From NCBI GenBank assembly GCA_965644315.1, contig CBFFRQ010000042.1, forward strand, positions 1-64,000: DNA of 64,000 nt, in the 5' to 3' direction. Below the pieces are notes generated by a model. It was not told the DNA's origin. It searched no databases and worked only from the letters and a program-made list of their open reading frames with translations. Positions 9,174 to 19,802 of the stretch are shown here, in pieces. Each line of letters opens with the position of its first letter. Position 1 is the stretch's first letter. A program made the position numbers and the translations under genes. The DNA comes from Caecitellus pseudoparvulus. Its lineage: Eukaryota; Bigyra: Bicosoecida.

Positions 9174-10501
9174 ATGGCCGCTCTGCAGGCTGCCTTCGGG
9201 GACTTGATCGCGCTTGCGCCGACATATGCCCCAACCATGTCAGTGCTGGGCGGGTCGTTGATTGGTGCGTGCCTACGCGCCCAGTCCGCCAGCTGGTCTC
9301 ATGCACATCAGCTGATATGCTTCCTCGCCCAGGTATGGCCACGGCCATGAACCTGTACACCGTGGGGCGGGTGACGGGGGCGAGCGGCATTCTCAAGACG
9401 GCAGCACTGAAGCCACGGGACGAGACAGCGCCGTGGAAGAGCCACTTTGTCGGCGGGCTGCTGGTGGGCGGCGCCTTCGCGGCACACCTGCACCCTGAAC
9501 TGGTGTACATGCTGCAGGACCTGCCCATCACCGCCCCAGCGGCAGTGGCAGGTGGGGCCCTCGTGGGCTGGGGTTCCTCGAAGGGCTGTGGCTGCACCAG
9601 TGGCCACGGAGTCAGTGGCCTCGCGCGGTTCTCCAAGCGCTCCCTGGCCGCAGTCTGCACTTTCCTGCCAGCCGGCATGCTCACAGCGACAGCCATCGAC
9701 GCGACACCCAGTCTGCGGTCAATCTTTCGCACGGAGGCGTGGGGCCGCCCGCACTCCCTGCCTGTGCCGCCGGGGGCATCCCCCGATGAGGCGGCGGCCA
9801 CGGCGCTGGCGGCTGCTGCAGATGCAGCCGCGGTCATGACGCCGTACGTGCCGGAAGCAGTGCTGGTGGCGGCGTTCGGCGGCATGTTCTGGCTCAAGCA
9901 GCGCGTGGAGAGCGGGCGCCAGGCCAGCGTGGAGAGCGTGCGTGCACTCGTCGCCGCCAGTGGCAGTGGCATGGTGTTCGCGGGGGGCCTGGCGCTGGCC
10001 GGCATGACGAACCCCGGCAAGGTGCTGGAGTTCCTCACCCTGCCCATTGGCGCGGAGGGTGGCATGGCCACGTGGGACCCCAGCCTCATGTGGGTCATGG
10101 CCGGCGCCAGCGCCATGGCGGCACCCTTCTTCGCCCTGCTGCCCCGGCGCCTGCCCCACCCCGCTCTCAGCGACAGCTTCAAGCTGCCCACCTCCACCGT
10201 CATTGACAGGCAGCTCATCATGGGCTCGGCGGCGTTTGGGGCGGGGTGGGGCATTTCCGGCATGTGCCCGGCGCCTGGCCTCATGGCAGCCACCACTGGC
10301 GCGCCGGAGGCCCTGCTGTGGCTGGCGGCGGTGCTGGCTGGCATGCGCCTGCACATGGCCACCGCGGCCACTGGGCCTGCCTCCACAGCATTGAAGGTGG
10401 CGTCCACTGCCCAAGTCCCAGCGGCACCGCGGCAGGGCGTCCTGCCTGGGGCCAAGGGACAGAAGGCTGCAAAGGATGCACCATGCGACGCGCGGGAATG
10501 A
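9174..10501 (+). CDS. YeeE/YedE-family (DUF395) sulfur-compound transporter
   Basis: Exons 9174-9264 and 9333-10501 (donor GTGCGT, acceptor CCCAG) join to read GGSLIGMATAMNLYTVGRVT, giving 419 residues. Two internal repeats are visible, each with the family signature: VGWGSSKGCGCTSGHGVSG near residue 110 and WGISGMCPAPGLM near residue 335, separated by long hydrophobic helices (about eight in total). The bacterial relatives TsuA/YeeE take up thiosulfate and YedE relatives move selenium/sulfur species through these Cys-centred motifs. A thiosulfate or related sulfur role is therefore inferred. The Cys residues are retained in both repeats. The intron and local GC content show the gene is well settled in the nuclear genome even if its origin was bacterial. 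Confidence 0.82.
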
Positions 10502-10768
10502 AGGCAGGGAAGACGTTCACTCTGCAGTGTGGGCCCACACTGAAGGATGCACTGTATTTTCGCAGCACGCTCGCCAGGACAGCTGTCAGTGCGTGCGGTG
10601 GACGGGGCCCTTCGGATGCTGTCACGCGCAGGAAATGAGCGCGGTGACCTGTCAGGCAACTTGCAGAGGAGGAGTCCACAATTTAAAGCAGCCCAAATGC
10701 AAACTCGGATGCTAGTTCTGCTGCCGCATGGTACCGAGCTGGCGCCACTCTCTGGCCGCGCGCCATGG

Positions 10769-10795
10769 GCGTTTCACCCATTGACTTCGAAACGC
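10769..10795 (+). promoter_or_regulatory. GCGTTTC...GAAACGC inverted pair upstream of a start codon
   Basis: GCGTTTC at 10769-10775 and its reverse complement GAAACGC at 10789-10795 flank a 13-nt spacer, ending 4 nt before the ATG at 10800. The same half-site occurs in pairs before other genes in the window, which suggests a core promoter or start-site element. The surrounding 10502-10799 is otherwise featureless. Confidence 0.4.
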
Positions 10796-10799
10796 AGCG

Positions 10800-12215
10800 A
10801 TGCATGGCAAGCATGCTGGACAGAGCAGGCATGCAGGGATGCGCAAGAGGACACGAGGGGCCCCGATGGGTCCCCCGCCAGGCAACCCCCCCTTGCCATT
10901 GCTGCGGAAAGGTGCTGTGAACTTGGTTGCTCTGCAGCCAAATGGGCCGCCGCCGGCAGCCCCCAACATCCGCAAAGCGCCGCCCACCGCGCGACCAGCC
11001 TCAAGCTCACGAAGAAGAGGGCAAGGTAGTGCCTTGCCCATGCACACAGCTTGCATTCCATCGGATGCCCCGCACACCGCTCGCCCAGTTTCGGCTGGGG
11101 CACAGCTGAGACGAGGAAGCACGCTGCGTGGCAGCTTACTGCAGGGCCAGGCTGAGCCACCCCCCTCGCCTGCCTTCCCCGAGCTGCGCCTGACCCTGTC
11201 CCCAGCAGGGGGGGCGCAAGAGCCCCCCTTGTTCATGGTGCAGGGCACCCGTACGCCTGGTTCAATGCCGCCAGATTCCCTGCAGCCTCTGCCCACCAAC
11301 ACGCCAGGGTCGTCCCCTGCGCCGGACGCCGTGCAGCTGGCAGCCATGGACATTGACGCGTTGAGCATGCTGCGCTCCCCCGTGCGGCGCAGCTCCAGCT
11401 CAGGCCGTGCCGCCATGCAAGCCTTCGTGTCTGCCAGCACCGCCATGCTGGCTGCAGCCTCCCAGCCTGCACCGCCCGCCTCGGACAAAGCCCAGTACCT
11501 TGCGAAGAAGGCAGCCTCTCTTGCAGCCCAGGTGGAGCAGGAACGCACAGCCAAGCGTGCATTGGCGCAGGAGCTGGCAGAGCTGAGGGCAGCCGCGGAC
11601 ACTGCGGCAGCTGCCCACGCCGGTGAGGTGCTGGCCTTGCGAAAGGAGCTGGGGCACCTGAAGGCCGTGGCGGCGGGCATCCTGCTGCAGGGCGACGCGG
11701 CCCGGGCCAGGCACCAAGTGCACGTTGGGGCACAGACACTGGGCCGCGTCTGCTTCGAGCGTGGCGTGCAGAGCGACGCCGCCGCGTGCCCGCGCCCACC
11801 GCCACGCGTGGACACGGCAGCGCAGACTAACGGGCGGGGCAGTGGGCGCCTGGCGTTGGCTCGGCAGGGGCTGGCGGCCCTCACGAGCGCCCAGCTCGAA
11901 GCCATTGCCACTCAAGCTACAGAGCCCTCCCAGCCTCTGTTCGTGCTCTGCACCGCTCTGCTGCTGGGCCTGGGGACTCGGGCAGAGACGCTGGCAGCGG
12001 CGTTCGGAGCAGGCGCCATCAGCAGCACACTCGCAGCTGCGCGGGAAGCTGAGCCCTCCGACATCTCCAAAGCAACGCTGGCCGCTGTCTCAGCGATGGC
12101 CACGGAGGCAGGCGGCATTTTGAACGACGCGGTCCGTGGCGGCCATGTGGGCGGCGTCCTGCTCGCGTTGTGGGGCGAAGCCATGCTGCAAGTGGCGACA
12201 GGCCTGCCTGCGTGA
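10800..12215 (+). CDS. Coiled-coil protein of unknown function
   Basis: A single open frame of 471 residues from ATG 10800; a second ATG at 10839 is also possible. Residues 1-225 are Pro/Arg/Ser/Ala-rich and probably disordered. A heptad-like Ala/Leu/Glu coiled coil runs from about 235 to 295 (AQYLAKKAASLAAQVEQE onward). The C-terminal 120 residues are Ala/Leu-rich and helical. The first third could hide an intron, since a GTAGTG occurs at 11026, but the frame stays open throughout. No family is recognised. It ends only 10 nt from the stop of the convergent small membrane protein. Confidence 0.6.
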   Translation: MHGKHAGQSRHAGMRKRTRGAPMGPPPGNPPLPLLRKGAVNLVALQPNGPPPAAPNIRKAPPTARPASSSRRRGQGSALPMHTACIPSDAPHTARPVSAGAQLRRGSTLRGSLLQGQAEPPPSPAFPELRLTLSPAGGAQEPPLFMVQGTRTPGSMPPDSLQPLPTNTPGSSPAPDAVQLAAMDIDALSMLRSPVRRSSSSGRAAMQAFVSASTAMLAAASQPAPPASDKAQYLAKKAASLAAQVEQERTAKRALAQELAELRAAADTAAAAHAGEVLALRKELGHLKAVAAGILLQGDAARARHQVHVGAQTLGRVCFERGVQSDAAACPRPPPRVDTAAQTNGRGSGRLALARQGLAALTSAQLEAIATQATEPSQPLFVLCTALLLGLGTRAETLAAAFGAGAISSTLAAAREAEPSDISKATLAAVSAMATEAGGILNDAVRGGHVGGVLLALWGEAMLQVATGLPA

Positions 12216-12225
12216 GGCTGGGAGC

Positions 12226-12606
12226 TCACTTGGGAGCTGGGCCTCGCTTGCAGCAGGCAACATAGTTGAGGTACAGGAAGGCTACCAGCGCCGCGAGCAT
12301 GGCGCTGCAGAACAGAACTGTCACAACGATGCCGAAGACTGGCTGCTGGCTGAACTTGGACTGGGACGATCCAGTGTCCACGCCTTCCCCAGCGTCCGAG
12401 CCACATGTGACGATAATGTCTGGATACAGCTGCTTCAGGGCGCGCATGTGAGCCACTGCTGCGTCCCGGCTGTCCACGTGGGCAGGCAAGTCGTGGGCTT
12501 GAGCGGCCAGGGTCTGGTCGCTGCGACTGGCCGCTTGCTGGGACGCGACGAGCGCAGCCGCCATGACCAGGCAGACGCCTGCCAGGGTGGAGCGCCAGGA
12601 GGCCAT
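12226..12606 (-). CDS. Small type I membrane protein with signal peptide
   Basis: The frame from ATG 12606 gives 126 residues. Residues 1-23 form a signal peptide (MASWRSTLAGVCLVMAAALV) with a plausible cleavage after Ala. The lumenal or extracellular part of about 60 residues is polar and has one Cys. A single transmembrane helix lies near 92-116 (GIVVTVLFCSAMLAALVAF), followed by a short cytosolic tail with CCKR that could be palmitoylated. No family is recognised; size and topology resemble small secretory-pathway accessory subunits. The upstream 480 nt is shared with the divergent seven-helix gene. Confidence 0.65.
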   Translation of the reverse strand: MASWRSTLAGVCLVMAAALVASQQAASRSDQTLAAQAHDLPAHVDSRDAAVAHMRALKQLYPDIIVTCGSDAGEGVDTGSSQSKFSQQPVFGIVVTVLFCSAMLAALVAFLYLNYVACCKRGPAPK

Positions 12607-13085
12607 GGCTTTGGGACAAGCGTGTGGGTCAACTTGTAGCGGCGCTTGGGGCAAGTTTCTGGCTGGCGATAACTGCGGGCTTGAGTTGCGGAGGATGCCG
12701 TGAGCGTGCCCGCTCCTAGCCAGCGAGCAGCGAGGCACGAGATCCAAGGAGGGCGAGAGTATGGACGCCTGTTGGATTCAGTGACCGGGGGTGGTTTTTG
12801 CGACATCTGTGCCTGTGCCAAACGCCGGATACTCCTGGCGTCTGCCCTGTCGAGACACGCATGCGGTTGGAGATGTGTGGTCCCTTGAGACGGCCCCTGC
12901 CAATGCAGTCAGAGGCACAAACTCATTCTCACTGGGCAACTATCTGAAATAGGGGGCAGGCATCCCCTTAAGCGCTGCTGGTTAAGGCTGGGAGAGGTGG
13001 TGCCGTGCACAAACCGCTGCACTGAGGTGGGAGCGCGTTTCGTGAGCGTTGCAGTGGTCCCGCCGGCCGCCGCTTCGCAGCAGCC
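12607..13085. promoter_or_regulatory. Divergent promoter region, small membrane protein/seven-helix gene
   Basis: A 479-nt gap between outward-facing starts. GCGTTTC occurs at 13035-13041, 44 nt before the plus-strand ATG. No RNA gene or repeat was seen; short open frames overlap on both strands without domain content. Confidence 0.35.
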
Positions 13086-14952
13086 ATGCCGCGGCTGAGT
13101 GGAGCTGATGCCGTCTTCTACATCTACTTTGTAGTGAGCCTGGCAGCTCTCGGCTACTGCGCATGGATGGCCTGCCAACTGTCGCGCTACGTCGGGTTCA
13201 CGTTGCTGCCACTGCTGGCGCTGGTTGTAGCTTTCGACAACTTGGCAGTTGCAGTGGTCATGGGGGACCCGGGCATCCCCAACGACCTCTTACGGACCCG
13301 CTTCGCTGTCCACAGTGCGTAGCGTGCAGCCCAGATGCATCCACGCCATCCACTCAGAGTTCCTGCCGCCCGCAGGCTTCGTCGTGCCGCTCTTCCTGGT
13401 GTGCATGTTTGAACTGAACTACGAGGTGCACAAGGAGCGCAGCGCCAACTTCTTTGGCTGCATTACCTTCGACGACGGCAGGCGCTCCAAGAGCTCCTTC
13501 ACATCTCAGCTGGTGCGGTACTCCATTTGGATGACTAGCTTCGTCCTGGTCATTCTCAGCGTCATTGGCGCCGCGGCATTCATTGTCAAGCCCTCAGACT
13601 ACGTGAGGAGCTCCCGGTTCACCAACGGCGGCCTGCAGAACCCAGATGGAGACGGGGATGGCACGGCTTCGCTTTCAGGTGAGGGCATATCGCCGCGAGG
13701 CAGCGCGCCCTAGCTGAGGCAGCAGCACTGCACGCACCCACCTCTCCCACCGCCCACAGAGCTGCTGGACTTTGCCCTGCCTCTGCTGCTTCTAGTGTTC
13801 TCATTTTACACGGGTGTGTCCCTGTGGCGGTACGGCACGACCATCTCCGTGGACGTGCGAGCCACCATTGCGAACCCCTGGATGGCCATCGTGCCCGCCT
13901 CCCTGCTGTACCTGCTGGCGCTGCTGCTGACGCCACGCAACCTGTCGGCGCCATACTGGGTCAGTCTCACCATGTTGCTCCTGCTGCTGTCCCTCATCTC
14001 CACTTCCCGCCTCATCGCGACGAACCTCGTCACGCTGCGCACGGAAACCGACTTCCTGCACCACCTGGGCGCCGCTATGGGACTGTCCGAAGCGCCGGCG
14101 CCGGAGCTGAAGCGGGGGCACAGCTTCGCCCCCGGCGGCGGCGTCGTTGGCATCGCCTCAGACTCCGGCGCCCTGGACATCGGCCCCAGCATCGCACAGG
14201 GCGGCATGGCTGGCGTGGGCAAGCACGCCATGCCCATGCGCAGCGCCAGCATCGCGAGGCCTGCAGACGACGGCCTGCGGCCCCGCTCGCAGTCAGCGTC
14301 CTCTAGGGATTCCGAGTCTGCGCGGGCCAAGCGCCCCACCCTCGGACCCGGCGGCCTGGACGAGGCGGAGCACCTGCCAAGCATGCCCATGCGGGCGCCG
14401 CGGGGTGGTGCGGTGGCGCGGGCTGCTCAGGCCAAGAGCCTGGCCACCATGCAGCAGCAGTTCAGCTCGCGCACCCTGGACATGCCGGCGTACGGCTCCT
14501 TGAACGTGGATGCAGAAGCGGGCGAGCACAGTCCCCCGGCGCCGCCGACACGCAGGCAGCCTGCGGCGGCGCCCCCCCCCCGCAGGCGGAAGGGGTCCCC
14601 CCCTCCCCCGCCCCGCCTGGACCTCAGCGCCATGCCGCCCACGCAGCTGTCCCCCTTCCGGAGCTATGCGCCAGGGCAGTCTGCACCCGAGAGCTTTCCC
14701 GTGCCGCCGGCCGACAGCGACAGTGACTCCTCTGACAGTGACGTGGTGGAGGTGGAGGGCACGGCATCCTGGGAGAGTGATGCCGACTCAGCCCCAGCAC
14801 CACGGGCCCAGCTTGCGGTGCATGCTCGCACACTGGGTGACTCCAAGGCGGCCTCTCCGCAGCGACTCGTGTCCCTGCGAGGCAAGGGCGCCTCAGCGGC
14901 GGGACTGTCGTACTACAGGCGACCACAGGCTGGCGCGCCCCGGGGCCGGTGA
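13086..14952 (+). CDS. Seven-transmembrane protein with long disordered C-terminal tail
   Basis: Three exons, 13086-13314, 13376-13678 and 13760-14952, with donors GTGCGT and GTGAGG and CAG acceptors, give 574 residues. Seven hydrophobic helices can be counted: about residues 8-30, 35-60, 77-95, 120-146, 178-200, 215-230 and 236-262. They are followed by roughly 310 residues rich in Ser, Pro, Arg and Ala, with an acidic patch (DSDSDSSDSD) and several Pro runs. The layout (short N-terminus, seven helices, long phosphorylatable tail) is that of a GPCR-like receptor, but I see no DRY or NPxxY motif, so membership in a GPCR family is not shown. It ends 12 nt from the convergent gene. Confidence 0.72.
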
Positions 14953-14964
14953 ACCGCCACCAAT

Positions 14965-17064
14965 TCACAGGGACTCCTCTCGAAACTGGCTGACGGAGTC
15001 GTCCACCTCCATCACCAGCGGCATGGGCTTGCTGGCCACCAGGTGCTGGACATCCGCCCGACTTGCCGTGCGGCGAGGGGGGGCGGAGGGCGCCAGGGGC
15101 ATGCCCGCCCGGATGCGCTTGGAGGTCATGCCCGCTGTCAGCAGGGCGCTGTGGGCAGAGCCACCCTGTCCCGTCAGAGCTGCGATCTCCGTGGCCAATG
15201 GCTGCGCCGCCGAGCTGGAGCCCTGCCTGGACATGGAGTGCGTGAAGGAGGCGGCCTTGGCCAGGGTGCGCAGGGTGTCCATGGTGTCTGCTGGGGCGGC
15301 GTCCAGGGGCAGGCGTCGGTGTCTGCGGCGCAGGGCCAGCTCCACGCTGGAAAACCCGTGCAGCAATGTGATGGTGCGGGGCACGCAGTGCGGGAAGGCG
15401 CCCAATAGCACGCCATAGCCTGCCAGGGACAAGCCCAGGCCAGTCGCCGTGAGGATGAATGCCAGCGCTTGGCCGGTGCTGCTTGCCAAGCCTGAGAAGG
15501 CCAGCATGCCGGAGATGAGGCCTGCTAGAATGTCCAGCGCACAGCGGCCGAGGAACACCCAGCGAGTGGTCGTGCGAGTTCGCACTGCGACCGGCCCCAG
15601 CGGCAGTTGCCAAAGCAGCAGGTGCACGAAGCCAGCGGCCCAGGGGGTGGGCAGGGTGGAGGGAGAGTCCACGTCTTGCGAGGGGGAGACGGAGGCAGCG
15701 AGCACTAGCTGGATGAGGACGTCTGTGCCACACAGCACCAGGACGCCCAGCCACGCTCGCGACGTGAATGCCACGCTGCCCAGCACGAGGAGCCGGCCCG
15801 CCACCAACGCACAGCGAGCAAGGAGCAGAGTGAAGCTGGCAGAGGCAGGCGGGGAGCAGGCGGGGAGAGTGCACGGCGCACGGCGTGTGGTTGCGGAGTG
15901 CTTCACGCTCACACCACCCAGCCCGCCGACCAGCGCCGGAGCAGCGGCACCTGTGCCGGAGGCTTGAGCGGGCACGAGGCTGGGTGGTGGCAAGAGGTAT
16001 GCCCGCCAGTCATCATCCCACACGCCCCATGCATACACGACAATGGTGGCAATGCTGGCCCCTGCGGCAAGCAGCGGCGGCAGGCTCGCGGGCGTGTCCA
16101 GCCACAAAGCAATGAACACCACTGCCTCAAATGGCAGCCGCCAGCCAACATGCCACCTGAACGCCACGCCGAGGAAGTCCGCTGCGTGGAACTGCAGCTC
16201 TGCGCCTTGCTGGGGACACAAGTGCCCAGTGCAGTCCCACACTGGCCCACAAAGGCAGGCGTGCAGCGCTCCTGCCATGCACGGATGAAGGCTCTGCAGT
16301 GTGGATGCAGCTGCTGCCTGCGCGTAGCTCTGCACCCGCTCTTTGAGCGCTGCAGGGGCAGCTCCCAGGGTGCGCTTGGCTTCCCTGAGGGCCTGCGCTG
16401 CCGTGTAGCCGGCCACGGCGCTCGCGCCACAGCAGACGACGAAGGACAGCGCAAGGCACACACGCAGCGGGAACGGCACGTCGTGGGCTACACAGACGAA
16501 GAGCGCGAGCCCAAGCTGTGCAAAGAACAGCATCACTGTGGCCACTGCAATGCAGGCTTGTGGGGCCACGGCCGGGGATGTGTGTGTGGGGGTCACGAGG
16601 TCGTGTTGCTGCGTTGCGGCGCCGCCCAGCAGCCACGCTCGGCTGCCCAGCGCATGCCCCAGCGCACCAGTCCTTGCAGCGCTGGAGCCAATGGCATTTG
16701 AATCTGATAGGTTTGCGCCTGCGGCTGCCAGCAGCAGCGTGACTGCGTGGTGCCCTGCACGGGCTGACTGGAGCACAGGAGGCCCGACCTCGTCCGGGCT
16801 GCGCTCAGCCTGCTCGCTGGTCAGCTGGCTGGGCAAGGCGAAGCCATGCAAGCCACGTGAAAAGACTCGGGAGGCTGGCACCTGTGCCGCATCAACGATC
16901 TTGAAGGCGGCCTCCAGGTTCCCAGCGGCAGCAGCTTGGAGCGCTGCGTCTGCGAATTGCCCAGAGGGGTCTGCTCCCTCTGAGCTGCTCTTGACCCCGC
17001 TCCCACCGGCAGACTTCAAGGCCCCAATGTCGTGCATGCCCACAACGCTGCTAGGTGCTGCCAT
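14965..17064 (-). CDS. Nine-helix membrane protein of unknown family
   Basis: A single open frame of 699 residues from ATG 17064. The first 165 residues are soluble and Ala/Ser-rich. Then come about nine hydrophobic segments, beginning ACIAVATVMLFFAQLGLALF and RVCLALSFVVCCGASAVAG, with a Cys-rich loop after the second helix pair, and ending with the pair ALDILAGLISGMLAF and ALAFILTATGLGLSLAGYG. The C-terminal 140 residues are polar and basic. No transporter or channel signature is recognised. An in-frame intron cannot be excluded in the Cys-rich loop, where the composition is odd. The next 400 nt upstream (17065-17463) hold no recognisable gene. Confidence 0.6.
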   Translation of the reverse strand: MAAPSSVVGMHDIGALKSAGGSGVKSSSEGADPSGQFADAALQAAAAGNLEAAFKIVDAAQVPASRVFSRGLHGFALPSQLTSEQAERSPDEVGPPVLQSARAGHHAVTLLLAAAGANLSDSNAIGSSAARTGALGHALGSRAWLLGGAATQQHDLVTPTHTSPAVAPQACIAVATVMLFFAQLGLALFVCVAHDVPFPLRVCLALSFVVCCGASAVAGYTAAQALREAKRTLGAAPAALKERVQSYAQAAAASTLQSLHPCMAGALHACLCGPVWDCTGHLCPQQGAELQFHAADFLGVAFRWHVGWRLPFEAVVFIALWLDTPASLPPLLAAGASIATIVVYAWGVWDDDWRAYLLPPPSLVPAQASGTGAAAPALVGGLGGVSVKHSATTRRAPCTLPACSPPASASFTLLLARCALVAGRLLVLGSVAFTSRAWLGVLVLCGTDVLIQLVLAASVSPSQDVDSPSTLPTPWAAGFVHLLLWQLPLGPVAVRTRTTTRWVFLGRCALDILAGLISGMLAFSGLASSTGQALAFILTATGLGLSLAGYGVLLGAFPHCVPRTITLLHGFSSVELALRRRHRRLPLDAAPADTMDTLRTLAKAASFTHSMSRQGSSSAAQPLATEIAALTGQGGSAHSALLTAGMTSKRIRAGMPLAPSAPPRRTASRADVQHLVASKPMPLVMEVDDSVSQFREESL

Positions 17065-17463
17065 GATCCTCGTGGATACGCAGAGCCCAGGGAAGCCAGA
17101 GCACTGTGTCAGCGTCCAGGTGGCTGGCCGCTTGCGACGACACCCAGCAACCGCTCAAGGCGGTCAGGAGCACAAAGGCTGGCCGGTGGCGCTTCGGGGG
17201 GAGAAAATAGTGAGTCAGATCGTTCAGCGACCGAATAAGGTGCTGTTCGAGGGAGCAACGTCAGAGGTGGCCAGGTGCGTGTCACGTGACAGTGAGCGCT
17301 CGCTGTATGACCCAGCAACTGGGCAGTTGGGGGCTGATACCTGAGCCTGCTTGGCGTCGTGCCCACAGTGCAAGCTGGCCAAGTCTGCAGGGGGAAGAAA
17401 GGCGGTGCATTGCACGAGGTGAACTTGTTTTGGCGGCGGCAGCGCAGTCCCTGCGGCGGGCCG
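17065..17463. other. Intergenic gap between two minus-strand genes
   Basis: This 399-nt gap separates the start of the nine-helix gene from the stop of the coiled-coil gene. It should hold the promoter of the former and the 3' untranslated region of the latter. I see no repeat, RNA gene or strong motif in it. Confidence 0.4.
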
Positions 17464-19802
17464 TCACGAGGAGTGCGGGGAGTTGTGGATCTGCAGCGTG
17501 CTGCCTTCCGCCACGATGAAGGAAGCCCCGACGTCTCGGGACATCGTCACAGTGACAGGCCCATCACCAGGGCCCCAGCTGCTGCTGTGGGTGCTGGAGC
17601 CCAGCCCGCCAGACGTGGCCAGGGGCCGTGTCAGGCCCCGGATGCTGGGGCCGTGCTGCGGCTGCAGCTGGTGCTGGCTGCCCGCCCACCTCGACACGCC
17701 AGGCCCAGGGCCGTGATGCGAGCTGCCGCTGGGCGAGGGGGGTGCCCCACCTTCACTCTCCTGGGCAGCCGCTGACTCATCCAAGTACCGTGAGTACCGC
17801 CCCGTGATGCGGGTGTCCCCTGACAGGTCCGCGTCGAAGCCCGTCGCATCGCGCAGTTCGCTAGCGGACAGCGGTCCCCCTCGAGGCCCCGCAGCTGCAC
17901 TGTGCGGCAGCGTCGCGGCATGGGGTGCTGGCGACTCCAGTGCCCCAGAGGCCGCGATGCTGCTGCGCAGGGCAGCGTTGTCGGCCCGTGCCGCGTTCAG
18001 CTTCTCCTCCAGCCTCGACACCATGCCCTGCATGCCGTGGAGTGCATCGCCACGACTTTGCTCCTGCGCAGCAGCGTGCGTGCCGCCAGCGTGGCTCGCG
18101 CCCCCTGTGGCTGTTCCAGGGGAAGGAGGTGCGGCACGCGGCTTCTCGTCATCCACAGGCTCAGTCGCAGCAGCACCCTGCTGTGCTGGGGACACCGGCA
18201 TGGGCAGGCCCCGTGGCCATGCCTGCTGAAGCGCCTTCACTTGTGCCGCCAGGGCGTCCCGCTCTTCAAAGGCGGCCTCCGTCGTGGTCACGATGTCCGA
18301 CAGCTGCTGGGCCGTCTCCTGCGCCGCGGCGAAGAATTCGTCCCGCTCAGCCGTCAGCTCCTGCAGCTCACCAGCCTGGGACGCCAGCTTCTCCTCTGCC
18401 GCCTCTGCGCGGCGCTGGGCCGCCTCCAGCGCCACAGACGCCGACAGCTTGCCCTCCTGGCGCACGGCATCTGCCACCATGGCCGCGTGCTCGGCAGTGG
18501 AGCGCTTGAGCTTGTCGAGGGCGGCCCGTGACGCGGCGAGGGCGGCCTGACTTTCCCCCAGCTCCGCCTGCAAGCGACGCACCTCGGCTTCGAGCGCTGG
18601 CGAGGGGGGGGGGCGAGGGGGCGCAGCCACGGGGGGGGAGTGTCTGACCGTGCTGTCGCTTGGTGCCCCGTGTCCGCCAGGGTGGGCACCCCCAGCACCC
18701 TGCCGCCCCGCCATGAACGCGTCCAGGCCTGCGACACTCTCACGCACACGGTCTGGCAGAGAGGATGCGGTAGATGCGGGGGAGGAGGGCGCGGCTGCCT
18801 GGCCCTTGGCACCTGCCGCGGGGGGGGAGGGGGGGTCGCCCCGCCCTGCCCCCTCCGCCCCCGCACCGTGCTGAGCCAACAGGGCCCGCGCATGCTGTAG
18901 GGCAGCTGTCGCACCAGACCCCGCGGCGCCTGGCGCCGGAGGGCGGGGTGGCCGAGCCGCTGGGCGGGCAGCCGGACTACCCAGCCCTGCCACGAGCTGC
19001 TCCACGTCCCCCCCGTGTGCGGAGATAATGCGGTCCAGGGCCGCCTCCAACGAGCCCACTTCAGCCTCCAGGTCCATGACCTGGCTCTCTGCCGCTTCGG
19101 CCCGCTTGGTTTGCCCTAGCAGTGCCTCCCGCATCTCCTGCGCCAGCGTGCCCAGCGCCTGCTCATGCCGGTGAGACATGGCCAGGACGAAGGGGTGCGA
19201 CGCCAGGGCATCGTCAGTGGTGCTGGCACTGCCAGCTGACGCGCTGAGCAGTGCAATGGCCTCTGCCATGTCACCCAGCGCGAGGGTGGGTGTGGCAGGG
19301 TCGGCTGGCACCTCCTCCCGCACCAGCTTCTGCGCCCACCCCTGCAGTGCAGCTTCCAGACGCTGCATGCCAGCCTCTTGCTGCTTCGCAGAATCAAGAA
19401 CACTCTGCAATGGAGAGGGACCGGCGGAGGGGGGGTGAGGGGGCGCTGCCTGCCGTCGGGACCAGCCCGCCTTGGAGGGTTGCAGGCGGGGCAAGCAATT
19501 TCCGCAGCCGGCAGCCGCCCTGCCGCTCCTGGCAACGCCACACGCCGGTGGTGACGCACCTGTGGTTCAACGTGGCCAGAGGCGATTCGCTGCGCGACAG
19601 CCAGCGCATGGGCTGCACCTGCGTTCACTGCATTCGCAGCAAGGGTGAACGCCTCGTTGGCTGTTGCAGCGACGGCCCCAGTGGCTTCCGTCGCAGCCTG
19701 CAACCTGGACTCCATGTACACCAGCTCGTCCACAACCTCTGCTAGCTGCGCAGACTTCTCTGCCAGCTGCTGGTGCACACGCTGCAGCTCGGGCGCAGCC
19801 AT
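17464..19802 (-). CDS. Long coiled-coil protein
   Basis: Two exons on the minus strand, 19802-19560 and 19404-17464 (donor GTGCGT, acceptor TTGCAG, phase 0), give 727 residues. Residues 1-80 and about 95-200 form heptad-rich coiled coils (HQQLAEKSAQLAEVVDELVY; SQVMDLEAEVGSLEAALDRI). A Pro/Ala-rich disordered linker occupies about 215-320, and a third coiled coil about 330-470. The tail is Ser/Gly/His-rich. Such proteins are typical structural parts of centrosomes, cilia or Golgi tethers, but no family-specific motif was recognised. The intron is long for this window (155 nt) and contains the recurrent TGCGGAAATT motif. Confidence 0.72.

Noticed and set aside
13086-14952. Calling the seven-helix protein a GPCR
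   Set aside because: Helix number and tail fit, but none of the residues that define GPCR classes is present.
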